64,000 nt of DNA. Origin: Actinomycetes bacterium. Its GTDB lineage: Bacteria > Actinomycetota > Coriobacteriia > Coriobacteriales > Eggerthellaceae. Positions 52,288 to 61,897 of this stretch are shown piece by piece; position 1 is the stretch's first letter, and each line of letters opens with the position of its first letter. The stretch is from positions 70,173 through 134,172 of the forward strand of contig JAEWQO010000003.1 of NCBI GenBank assembly GCA_023460315.1. The letters run 5' to 3'. The notes below the pieces were generated by a model, which worked only from the letters and a program-made list of their open reading frames with translations, did no database searches and was not told the DNA's origin. Made by a program: the position numbers and the translations under genes.

Positions 52288-52357
52288 AAAAAGCCGGTTG
52301 CTTGGATTCCTGAAGGAGGAGGGAGCGGTATCCAAGCTCGGCGATGTATGGTCGAGA

Positions 52358-54004
52358 CTATTGCTTCGATATCTCTTCAGCGGCAACATACCCCCACGTC
52401 ATTGCTGACCCATGACTGTTGCCGTTGATGATGAGGGGATAGTCGATCGCGTAGCGTCCTCCCGAACAGTTTCCTATGGCATAGAGGCCTGCAACGGGGC
52501 TGTTGTCCTCATCGAGCACCCGCAGCTTCGTGTCTATCTCGATGCCTCCTGGCATGCACAGCAGCGATGGACCAAACTTGAGCGCATAATAGGGAGGTTG
52601 CGAAATAGACGTCAGCAGCTCGCGCCGCTTATGGTAGCGGGTGTCCTCCCCGGCGGCGACCAGGTCGTTGTATTCTTTGACTTCGGCCAGAAACGTCTCC
52701 TGGTCGACATCCATGGCGTCGGCAAGCTCTTCAAGCGTGTCGCAGATGAATCCCATGTTGTTTTTCACCGCATCGTCGATGATGCCTTGCGCAGTTTGCT
52801 GGTTCCACTCGCTTCCGGGGTTGCGCCGCATGTTGTCCCAGAATTGGCCGCCGCCGTACTTCAGGCTGGCGGGAACTTCCGTTGGCCATTTTGAGTCGAA
52901 CACGCTCCAGGCGTAGTCCCCTCCGGGCTGTTCGAGGATGTTGAGAGATTTTGCCTGGATGTAGGTGTCCTCGTTCATGAAACGCTTGCCATCGGCGTTG
53001 ACATACAGATAGAAATAGCACTGCTTCGTGTAGTGATTGGGGTGCATCATGGTGCAGATGGGAGTCGGCTCCATATGCCCGCCTGCCCACATGGCCATTT
53101 TGTGGCCATCTCCGGTGTTTGCTCCGGCAGGGGTGTAGAGGTTGACGGGTGCCTTTTTGGCCAGGGGGTCTCCGTATGCCTCCACCATCTCGGGATCACC
53201 CGAGATGTCTCCCGTCGCGAGGACGATCCCCTTCGTTCCGACAAAGCGCCGGTAGCCGTCGGGAGTGTCGGCCACGGCTGCCACGACACGATCGGAGTCG
53301 TCTTTTTCAAGCTGGACGGCAGGGCTGTCGAAATAATAGGAGACGCCCAGTTCCTCCGACTTCTTCCACAGGTAAAACACGATGTTTGTCATGTCTTCGG
53401 GCTTGTCAGCGAACTCTTCTGTGGCAAGGCACAGGTTCCAGCCCTGCTCTTCTTTGTAGAGCTCTCCCCGATAGGCGGTCAGCATGGGCGTGAAGGTGAG
53501 CTTTCCGGCCGCCATGTCTGCAGCCCAGTCGATCACCTCTCCCGAACGGTCGAGATACAGCATGATGAGCTCGGGCTTGACCCGGTTTCCGCATATGCGA
53601 ATCCAGCGTTCCAGGATGTCCGTCTTCGAGGCATTCATGATGCCCGCTTCCGTCATCCCTTTCGTTTGGTATCCGGCATATCCGCCTCCTCTGCCGCTCG
53701 GCTGCGACATCTTTTCGACAACGACCGCTTTCAGGCCCAGTTCCGCCGCTCGCAGCGCGCACGTCACGCCAGCGATGCCGCCGCCCACGATGACGATGTC
53801 GGCATCGACGGTCTCGGTGATATCGCTTTCGGGAATTGGATCGGGCGCGACGCTCCACGAGTGGCCTTCGGTGCTCTTTTCGGAAGCCTTGCCTTCAGCG
53901 TCCGTCGTTGCCTGCGGTGCGCATCCCTGCATGCTGATGGCGGCTCCTCCGCCAAGCACGGCGGCTCCGAGCAGAAAGCTTCTCCTTGACAGTCCCTCAC
54001 CCAT
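52358..54004 (-). CDS. Tat-exported FAD-binding oxidoreductase (fumarate-reductase-like flavoprotein)
   Basis: A 548-residue flavoprotein. A Tat signal (SRRSFLLGAAVLGGGAA) is followed by a possible lipobox Cys (SMQGCAPQ), a Ser/Glu linker, the FAD motif VGGGIAGVTCALRAAELGLKAVVVEK, and a capping domain with YVNADGKRFMNEDTY. The C-terminal block GGIEIDTKLRVLDEDNSPVAGLYAIGNCSGG is conserved, but the HHTMGG histidine and NRLGGN arginine of true fumarate reductases are replaced (LCMPGG, YPLIINGNSHG), so another substrate is likely. The start at 54004 has AAAGGAGG four bases upstream. It is divergent from a membrane LuxR regulator. No cytochrome subunit is adjacent. Confidence 0.9.
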   Translation of the reverse strand: MGEGLSRRSFLLGAAVLGGGAAISMQGCAPQATTDAEGKASEKSTEGHSWSVAPDPIPESDITETVDADIVIVGGGIAGVTCALRAAELGLKAVVVEKMSQPSGRGGGYAGYQTKGMTEAGIMNASKTDILERWIRICGNRVKPELIMLYLDRSGEVIDWAADMAAGKLTFTPMLTAYRGELYKEEQGWNLCLATEEFADKPEDMTNIVFYLWKKSEELGVSYYFDSPAVQLEKDDSDRVVAAVADTPDGYRRFVGTKGIVLATGDISGDPEMVEAYGDPLAKKAPVNLYTPAGANTGDGHKMAMWAGGHMEPTPICTMMHPNHYTKQCYFYLYVNADGKRFMNEDTYIQAKSLNILEQPGGDYAWSVFDSKWPTEVPASLKYGGGQFWDNMRRNPGSEWNQQTAQGIIDDAVKNNMGFICDTLEELADAMDVDQETFLAEVKEYNDLVAAGEDTRYHKRRELLTSISQPPYYALKFGPSLLCMPGGIEIDTKLRVLDEDNSPVAGLYAIGNCSGGRYAIDYPLIINGNSHGSAMTWGYVAAEEISKQ

Positions 54005-54032
54005 AGTTCCTCCTTTGTTGGTCTCTCTGATA

Positions 54033-54068
54033 GCGAAGCGTGAAACGCCTGGCACAGAATCGCTTCGC
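54033..54068 (-). other. Hairpin in the 5' untranslated region of the flavoprotein gene
   Basis: GCGAAGCG and CGCTTCGC, 8-base arms 20 bases apart, between the promoter and the start codon. It could be an operator palindrome or an mRNA structure. Confidence 0.45.
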
Positions 54069-54098
54069 GTACGGAATTTTTCCCCTTTGCGGCATGAA

Positions 54099-54127
54099 AG
54101 ATAAGGAGGGTTTTGCACTAAAAGCAA
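54099..54127 (-). promoter_or_regulatory. Promoter of the Tat flavoprotein gene
   Basis: Minus strand: TTGCTT (54127-54122), a 17-base spacer, TTATCT (54104-54099), about 95 bases before the start codon. The plus-strand region just beyond holds two TATAAA boxes (near 54137 and 54171) that may serve the divergent regulator. Confidence 0.6.
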
Positions 54128-54336
54128 AGATGGTATAAAACCTACTAGGCGAAAATCAGGGGCGTGACGTATAAAGATACCGGTCTGGTGCCGCTGCAGG
54201 TTGCGAGCGGACACGGCGGGACATCTGCCCTGGGAGCCGAGTCCTGCTTAGGGAGCATGCGGGTTTTGCGGGGAGACGGTTTTGGCCGGTTGGGGCAAAG
54301 AGCGGCTGTTGATCAGGGTGGTGAGGAAGGGGATAT

Positions 54337-55758
54337 ATGATCAGATCCGCAGGGATCAAGGGATTTTCCTATAAGCTCTTGGGTTTGGGCTTCTGGCAGG
54401 CCTGGTGGATGTTGACATTCAGAACGAATCACGTGATACCGGAATCCTTGGGGACGACGGCTTTGGCGGGAGGGACGTGGCTCACTCCCGGCTTGCTTTT
54501 GACGATGGCCACGACGGCGGGCTATTTCGTGGTCGCGTTCTGCTCCTATCGTGCCAAGAGAAATTTCAGCGAGAACGTCCTCTGGTTTTATACGGCGGCG
54601 GCTTCTGCCGCGCTGGGCACCTTGCTTCTGTCTGCCTTGGGGAGCATGGAGTGGCTTTTGGGCCTCGCCGTCCTTTCCTGGGCTGCTTTTGTCCTGATTT
54701 CTTTGGGAAATGCTCTCATACTGTGCATGTGGGGAGAGCTGTGGTCTTCTTTGGAGACGGCGCATGTGGGAAGAATCCTCTTCGCCTCCTATCTGTTTGC
54801 CTTTCTCCTGTTTTTCTCCGTGTCCCTGCTTCCTGGACCCGTCGTATCGTTGATGACATGCAGTTTTCCTCTGGCCTCCATGGCGGTGCTCTACCTTTCG
54901 CGCGACGAGCCGCGCCGCGCAGGGGTCCTGGTCAAATACGGCAGGAAAAAATCTGATGTGGTCAAAGTCGCCGTGTTCTTGCTGGTGCTGGGTGCCGCGC
55001 ACGGCTTTACTCAGCGCGCTTTTTCCTTGGTGACTTCCGGCACGGGGGATATCCAGGCCTCTTTGGCGATCGATGCGGTTCTCCTCGCGGCTTTGGCGGT
55101 GGCCATCATCGTGGCGCAGCCGGAATACGAAGCGCGTTTTCTTTTCAGGCTCATCGTCCCGGCGGTCACCGCCGGCATGGTTCTGATGGTTGCCCTGCCG
55201 CAAGACCGTGCCTTTTTGGGCAACGGCGTGTTTCTCTTCGGCATACACGGTCTCGACATGTTGGTGATGTTGGTGGCATCGGACGTGGCCTTCCGATCGA
55301 AGATGCCCATAGCGACTTGCTTTTGCGCAAGCCTTTTCGTCGAACGGATGGGAACGACCATGAGTCAAGGGGCGTTTTATCTGGCTGTCGGCACCGGGCA
55401 GCTGACCCTTCCCGCCATCGATCTTGTCTTTGCCGGGTTCGTCATCGCCGTCGTCATAGGCGGGTCGGTTTTGTTCACCGAATATGATTTCATGCGCTTG
55501 TTCCAAGCAGAGCAGTCTTCTTGGAAACATGCTGGAGTTCTTGAAGAAAACTGCAAGGAGATAACGAGCCTCTATGGGTTGACGCCGAGGGAGGACGAAG
55601 TCCTTCTGCTGCTGGCCATGGGCCGCAGCGGCCCGCGCATTGCCAAGGAGCTCGTCATTTCCGAAAACACGGTGCGCAATCATGTGAGCAGCATATATCG
55701 GAAAATAGGAGTATACGACCGGCAAAGCCTTCTGGACGTCGCCAACGGGCTTGGGTAA
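54337..55758 (+). CDS. Membrane-bound LuxR-family transcriptional regulator
   Basis: A 473-residue protein with about 12 hydrophobic helices (1-395) resembling an MFS-like membrane domain, followed by a LuxR-type HTH (about 410-470: YGLTPREDEVLLLLAMGRSGPRIAKELVISENTVRNHVSSIYRKIGVYDRQSLLDVAN). Such membrane-anchored regulators are numerous in Eggerthellaceae, typically divergent from the oxidoreductase they control, as here. The membrane domain probably senses a small molecule directly. The start at 54337 has GAGGAAGGGG upstream. There is no receiver domain. Confidence 0.92.
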   Translation: MIRSAGIKGFSYKLLGLGFWQAWWMLTFRTNHVIPESLGTTALAGGTWLTPGLLLTMATTAGYFVVAFCSYRAKRNFSENVLWFYTAAASAALGTLLLSALGSMEWLLGLAVLSWAAFVLISLGNALILCMWGELWSSLETAHVGRILFASYLFAFLLFFSVSLLPGPVVSLMTCSFPLASMAVLYLSRDEPRRAGVLVKYGRKKSDVVKVAVFLLVLGAAHGFTQRAFSLVTSGTGDIQASLAIDAVLLAALAVAIIVAQPEYEARFLFRLIVPAVTAGMVLMVALPQDRAFLGNGVFLFGIHGLDMLVMLVASDVAFRSKMPIATCFCASLFVERMGTTMSQGAFYLAVGTGQLTLPAIDLVFAGFVIAVVIGGSVLFTEYDFMRLFQAEQSSWKHAGVLEENCKEITSLYGLTPREDEVLLLLAMGRSGPRIAKELVISENTVRNHVSSIYRKIGVYDRQSLLDVANGLG

Positions 55759-55947
55759 ACCCGCTCCTTTGCAGGTTTTGGCAGAAGCCAGGGCAAGGCT
55801 GTGCTAGCATGAGACATCTGAAATCGTCGTCGCGATTGTGGCGGGGAATATGCGGCGTGTGTGTTTGCTTTTGGGCCTGCGTTGTACGCAGCGAGGATAC
55901 GACGGAGCGAAAACGAGCACATGCGAGCGAAGAGAGGGAGGTCCACA

Positions 55948-56415
55948 GTGGAGCCCGGAGATCATCGTCCCAGCTGGGATGAGTATTTTATGACCCTGGC
56001 TGCAGAGGTGTCCACGCGCACGACCTGTCTGCGCCGCGCGGTCGGCGCCATCATCGTGAAAGACCGTCGCATCTTGGCGACAGGGTACAATGGCGTGCCG
56101 ACCGGCATGGCCCACTGTGCGCAGACCGGGTGCCTGCGCCAACAACTCGGCGTTCCCAGCGGACAGCGGCATGAGATATGCCGTGGCTTGCATGCGGAGC
56201 AGAATGCCATCATCCAGGCGGCGCGTTACGGCATCAACATCACGGGCGCGTCCATCTACATCACGACCCAGCCGTGCATCGTATGTGCCAAGATGCTCAT
56301 CAATGCGGGGATCGAGGAGATCGTCTACCAGAATCCCTATCCCGACGAGCTCGCCATGGCCATGTTGGAAGAAGCCGGCATGAAATTGAGGATATATGAA
56401 GGAGCGGTCTCGTAG
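55948..56415 (+). CDS. Deoxycytidylate (dCMP) deaminase family protein
   Basis: A 155-residue zinc deaminase: RPSWDEYFMTLAAEVSTRTTCLRRAVGAIIVKDRRILATGYNGVPTG, the HAE motif in GLHAEQNAI and the PCxxC motif in TTQPCIVCAKML. It deaminates dCMP to dUMP for thymidylate synthesis; the length fits dCMP deaminase. The GTG at 55948 is preferred because GGGAGG lies six bases upstream. An ATG at 55921 would add nine residues but lacks a binding site. Confidence 0.88.
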   Translation: MEPGDHRPSWDEYFMTLAAEVSTRTTCLRRAVGAIIVKDRRILATGYNGVPTGMAHCAQTGCLRQQLGVPSGQRHEICRGLHAEQNAIIQAARYGINITGASIYITTQPCIVCAKMLINAGIEEIVYQNPYPDELAMAMLEEAGMKLRIYEGAVS

Positions 56416-56677
56416 GCCTTTTCGCTGTGTGATTTGGGGTTGTTCCGGTATCGTATGAATGCGTGGAGCGGGCGCGAGGAATCCAGGGTCCTCCTCCGGA
56501 CAACGGTGTCCAAGTGGGGGAACGGGACAGGGAGTTTTCTGCCCGGTTTATCCATCCATTCACCCGAAAAATGCAAGTTTTTGATTTCTTTGCAGGAAGG
56601 TGGTGAGAAGTTCCGTTATCATACTTGGCGGTTTCATATGGACACGCAGGGATGTGCGGTAGGGCAGAAAGCAGGTT

Positions 56678-56959
56678 ATGGTAACAGCGATTGTTCTGGG
56701 TGCGCTGGCTGGATTCGGGGGTTTTCTTCCGTTGTTTTTCGGCCTTCGGCTGACAAGGCGGGTAACAGATACCAGTAATTTAGGCTCAATGGGAGCCTTG
56801 CTTCTTGGTGTTCTGGCTTCGTTTGTCCTTCTGTTTGGAACTGCCGTCATCTGCGCCATGGTTGCTCGCGATCTCGTGTTGCCGTTTGTTCTGGCCGAGG
56901 TTGTCGTTCTCAGTGTGGCCGCTATCGGTTTCGGTATCGGCAAATTTTTGCGGAAGTAG
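56678..56959 (+). CDS. AtpI-like small membrane protein at the head of the ATP synthase operon
   Basis: A 93-residue protein with three hydrophobic helices (VTAIVLGALAGFGGFLPLFFGL, MGALLLGVLASFVLLFGTAVICAMV, PFVLAEVVVLSVAAIGFGI). Sequence similarity to a known family is not obvious, but its position just before atpB, small size and topology correspond to AtpI/Uncl-like proteins that assist c-ring assembly. It starts at ATG 56678 and is followed by atpB after 18 bases. Confidence 0.65.
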   Translation: MVTAIVLGALAGFGGFLPLFFGLRLTRRVTDTSNLGSMGALLLGVLASFVLLFGTAVICAMVARDLVLPFVLAEVVVLSVAAIGFGIGKFLRK

Positions 56960-56977
56960 GATGGAAAGGTAAGTTAC

Positions 56978-57769
56978 GTGAACCCTCTTGAAATGCTTGC
57001 GGAGAATGTGCCTCACCTCCAGGGGTCGTTCGATTCGGCCGTCGTCTTTGGCTCCAACGGAGTCGGGGTGACGCAGTACGTCTTCTGGATGATCATCGTC
57101 TTCATCATCACGCTTGTCGTGGTCATGACAGCGGGCAAGCGCTTGACGCTCGTTCCGTCAAACAAGTTCGCGAACATGGTCGAATACGGCTATGAGTTCG
57201 TGAAAAAGGACATGGGGGAGGGGGCCATCGGCCACGGCTACAAGCGGCATGTGCCGTTTTTGGCAACGCTCTTTTTCTTCATCCTCATCTCTAACTTCAT
57301 CGGCCTCATTCCCGGCTTCAAGACCCCGACGGGCAGCATCAGCATCACCTGGGCGCTCGCGGCCATCTCGTTCGTGTACTTCAACTATTGGGGTGTCAAG
57401 GCGCACGGCGGCTGGGGGTACATCAAGTCCATCGCCCCTTCGGGTCTGCCGAAGGTCATGGTTCCGATCATTTGGTTCTTCGAGTTCATTTCCATGGTGC
57501 TGCGCGTGCTGACGCTGGCCGTCCGGCTCTACGGCAACATGTTTGCCGGCCATATGGTGCTTGGCATTTTTGCTTTGGCAACCACCGTGTTCTTGCAGGC
57601 TGCTTTTGACCCGACATCCGGCAATCTGCTGTTTGCCCTTCCGCCGGTTGCGTGGATGGTGTTTCTCATCGCGATGTACGCACTTGAGGTGCTGGTGGCG
57701 TTTTTGCAGGCATACGTGTTCACCATTCTCTCGGCAGTGTACATCTCTCTCGCGACGTCTGAGCATTAG
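56978..57769 (+). CDS. atpB: ATP synthase F0 subunit a
   Basis: A 263-residue membrane subunit forming the proton channel. The essential arginine lies in RVLTLAVRLYGNMFAGHM. Six helices are apparent, with the C-terminal VAFLQAYVFTILSAVYIS conserved. The GTG at 56978 follows GGAAAGG. The 169 bases to atpE hold two strong hairpins. Confidence 0.95.
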   Translation: MNPLEMLAENVPHLQGSFDSAVVFGSNGVGVTQYVFWMIIVFIITLVVVMTAGKRLTLVPSNKFANMVEYGYEFVKKDMGEGAIGHGYKRHVPFLATLFFFILISNFIGLIPGFKTPTGSISITWALAAISFVYFNYWGVKAHGGWGYIKSIAPSGLPKVMVPIIWFFEFISMVLRVLTLAVRLYGNMFAGHMVLGIFALATTVFLQAAFDPTSGNLLFALPPVAWMVFLIAMYALEVLVAFLQAYVFTILSAVYISLATSEH

Positions 57770-57779
57770 GATGTCGCGC

Positions 57780-57826
57780 GGGCGCTTCCAAGCGCCCGTC
57801 CGTCGTTTGACCCGTGTCAAACGACG
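57780..57826 (+). other. Tandem hairpins between atpB and atpE
   Basis: GGGCGCTT / AAGCGCCC (2-base loop, 57780-57797) and CGTCGTTTGAC / GTCAAACGACG (4-base loop, 57801-57826). Both are perfect and lack a T-tract. They may stabilise or process the mRNA so that atpE, needed in many copies, is expressed more strongly. Confidence 0.6.
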
Positions 57827-57938
57827 TGCTGCCCCGGCAGCATGAACATGGGTTTCACCGGCGCCTCCACCGCCGGATGGACATAAAGTATTCAGTGTTT
57901 TTGGGAACAGGCCCAAAGACGGTAAAAGGAGGAAAACT

Positions 57939-58157
57939 GTGGAAATTACACTCGCACTCGCCGCACTGAAGCTCGTGGGCTATGGCCTGTCCACGATCGG
58001 CCCTGGCCTCGGCATCGGCATCGCCTGCTACGGCTGCTGCGTCGCGACTGCCCGTCAGCCCGAATTGCAGGGCCGTCTGTTCACCAACTTCATCATCGGT
58101 GCCGCTCTGGCCGAGGCCCTCGCCCTCATCGGCTTCGTTCTCACCTTCATCGTGTAA
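57939..58157 (+). CDS. atpE: ATP synthase F0 subunit c
   Basis: A 72-residue two-helix subunit of the rotor ring. The polar loop is ARQPE and the ion-binding carboxylate is Glu59 in GAALAEALALIG; the absence of a following Ser/Thr and of the helix-1 Gln suggests proton rather than sodium coupling. The first helix contains Cys30, Cys33 and Cys34 (IACYGCC), unusual for this subunit. The GTG at 57939 has an excellent AGGAGG upstream. Confidence 0.93.
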   Translation: MEITLALAALKLVGYGLSTIGPGLGIGIACYGCCVATARQPELQGRLFTNFIIGAALAEALALIGFVLTFIV

Positions 58158-58210
58158 CTCGAGCCTTCACCGGATACGACGCCGCACAAGGCTTAAAAGG
58201 AGGTTACTAC

Positions 58211-58822
58211 GTGAAAACCAGAGCGAAAAAAGCATCGGCCCGCATGGGCATCGCCGTGCTCGCGGCAGGCGGCATGACGTGTGCTTTTCCTGCGCTCGCG
58301 TTTGCCAGTGAGAAGGAGGGCATCGCGAACATCATTCCCGACATGATGGAATTCATTCCGATGCTCATCGCCTTCATCATCTTGGCAGTCGTCCTGCTCA
58401 AGTTCGGCTGGCCGAAATTCGATGCCATGCTTGAGAAGCGCGAGAAGATGATCAAGGAAGCCCTCGAGAAGTCGGAGGAGGCCCGTGTCGAAAGCGAGCG
58501 TGTGCTCGAAGAGTACCGCCAGCAGTTGGCCGATGCCAAGTCCCAGGCGTCTCAGATCGTCGCTGAAGCCAAGCAGACCGGCGAGGCCGTCAAGGCCGAC
58601 ATCACCGAGAAGGCACATACCGAGGCCAGCGCCATGATCGAAAAGGCACGCGTGGCCATCGAGGCGGAGAAGAAGGCCGCCGTGGCCGAGCTTCAGGGAT
58701 CCATCGCCGACACGTCCATCGCCGTTGCGTCGCGCTTGATCGGTGACGACCTGAGCGATGCCGACCACCGCAAGATCATCGAGCGTTACGTGGATGAGGC
58801 GGGCAGCTTCAATGTCAACTAA
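58211..58822 (+). CDS. atpF: ATP synthase F0 subunit b
   Basis: A 203-residue stator subunit. After an N-terminal extension that looks like a signal peptide (RMGIAVLAAGGMTCAFPALAFASE), one TM helix (FIPMLIAFIILAVVLLKFGW) leads to a long charged coiled coil (about 70-180) that holds F1. Ordinary b subunits are about 160 residues and lack the first hydrophobic stretch. The GTG at 58211 has AAGGAGG upstream. It overlaps atpH by 11 bases. Confidence 0.93.
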   Translation: MKTRAKKASARMGIAVLAAGGMTCAFPALAFASEKEGIANIIPDMMEFIPMLIAFIILAVVLLKFGWPKFDAMLEKREKMIKEALEKSEEARVESERVLEEYRQQLADAKSQASQIVAEAKQTGEAVKADITEKAHTEASAMIEKARVAIEAEKKAAVAELQGSIADTSIAVASRLIGDDLSDADHRKIIERYVDEAGSFNVN

Positions 58823-59389
58823 TCGCCTTGTCACCAAAGAGCAGGTTGCCGCCTATGCGTCCATCATGTTCGACGCCGCATATGAGGCAGGCGGACAGGA
58901 CGGCGTGCTCGAGGTGAGGGATCAAGCGAAGGCGGTCATTGCCGCGATACGTGGCAATCTTGACCTCGCGTCTGCGCTCAAGGACACCGCCTACACGCCC
59001 GAGCAGCGCGGCGAGCTTGCCCGCGGCGTCTTCGGAGGTTGCAATCCGATACTGGTCGACGTGCTGGGCGTCATGGCTGAGCGCAAAGATTCCGAGCTGC
59101 TTCCCCGTGTGTGGGAAAGCTACGAGCAACAGCTGGAGGACAAGCTCAACATCTGCGTCGTCGACGTGACAACGGTTGTCGAACTTGACGATCGTCTGCG
59201 CGATAGCATAATCAAGAAAGCCGAATCCGAGTTGGGGATGAAAGTCGTGCTGCGCGAGCACATCGACGCATCCATCTTGGGCGGCATTATCATGAGCACG
59301 GGTGGCAGGCGGATCGACGCCAGCGTTTTGCTGCAGCTTGATCACGCCCGCGACGTGCTTAAACAATCAACAGATGGAGGTGAATGCTA

Positions 59390-59390
<1 letters not shown>
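58812..59390 (+). CDS. atpH: ATP synthase F1 subunit delta
   Basis: A 192-residue stator protein linking b to F1. The conserved C-terminal block is LGMKVVLREHIDASILGGIIMSTGGRRIDASVLLQL. It starts at ATG 58812 inside the end of atpF and ends at the atpA start. Confidence 0.92.
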
Positions 59391-60955
<1,565 letters not shown>

Positions 60956-60967
60956 GGCAGGTAGCAT

Positions 60968-61897
60968 ATGCCCAACCTTCACGACATAGAAAGACGCATC
61001 AACTCCGTCAGCTCGACGAAGCAGATCACGCGTACCATGGAGATGGTTGCGGCTGCCAAGATCCGCCGTGCCACCGACCGTATGCAGGACGCGCTGCCTT
61101 GGGCCAATGCCCTTTCCGACATGATGGTCAGCACCGCCAAATATGCGCCGCTCGACTCCGAGCCACTTCTCGTGCACCATGACGAGGTGAAGCGAGCGGC
61201 CATCGTGGTCGTCTCGTCCGACCGTGGCTTGGCGGGCGGCTTCAACAGCAATGTGCTGCGCCATGCTGAGAAGCTCATCAAGGAAAAGGAGCGGCGTGGG
61301 GTCGAGGTTGAGGTCATCGCATGCGGCAAGAAGGCTATGGGGTACTTCAGCTATCGCAACATCAAGCCGGTCCTCTCGTTTCGTGACCTTTCTGCCGACC
61401 CGACCTATGCGGAAGCCGCACAGATAGCCCAATACATCGGTGCCGGTTACCGTGAGGGTAGGCTTGACGAGGCGATGATTGTGTTCAACCACGCGAGAAA
61501 TGGCGCTGAGCAGGTCCTGATCGACCAGCAGGTGCTGCCCCTCACCCCTCAGACCTTTGCCGAGGTGCTCGGCATCGTTCCCAAGAAGGAAGAGGACGTT
61601 CTCGATCAGTACCGCGACAACGAGAAGAAGCTCGTCGGGGACGTGGACTTTGAGCCTGATGCCCAGACGGTCATGGGCGAGCTGATGCGCGCCTATATGC
61701 TCAACACGTTCTACTACGCGCTGATCGACTCGGCTGCGGCTGAGCAAGGCGCTCGGCGCACGGCCATGAAGTCGGCGACCGACAATGCTACCGAAATGGT
61801 CGAAACGCTGACCAGACTGTATAACCGCGTACGCCAAGGTGCCATCACGACCGAGATTTCGGAAATCGTCGGTGGCGCTGCAGCTTTGGAGGATTAA
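60968..61897 (+). CDS. atpG: ATP synthase F1 subunit gamma
   Basis: A 309-residue central-stalk subunit, a pair of long N- and C-terminal helices around a Rossmann-like domain. Signatures: RRINSVSSTKQITRTMEMVAAAKI and the C-terminal MKSATDNATEMVETLTRLYNRVRQGAITTEISEIVGGA. The start at 60968 follows GGCAGG. It ends one base before atpD. Confidence 0.95.
   Translation: MPNLHDIERRINSVSSTKQITRTMEMVAAAKIRRATDRMQDALPWANALSDMMVSTAKYAPLDSEPLLVHHDEVKRAAIVVVSSDRGLAGGFNSNVLRHAEKLIKEKERRGVEVEVIACGKKAMGYFSYRNIKPVLSFRDLSADPTYAEAAQIAQYIGAGYREGRLDEAMIVFNHARNGAEQVLIDQQVLPLTPQTFAEVLGIVPKKEEDVLDQYRDNEKKLVGDVDFEPDAQTVMGELMRAYMLNTFYYALIDSAAAEQGARRTAMKSATDNATEMVETLTRLYNRVRQGAITTEISEIVGGAAALED

Noticed and set aside
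54313..55725. 470-codon open frame opposite the LuxR-type regulator
   Set aside because: Antisense to a gene with clear membrane helices and HTH; the product is charged and low-complexity.
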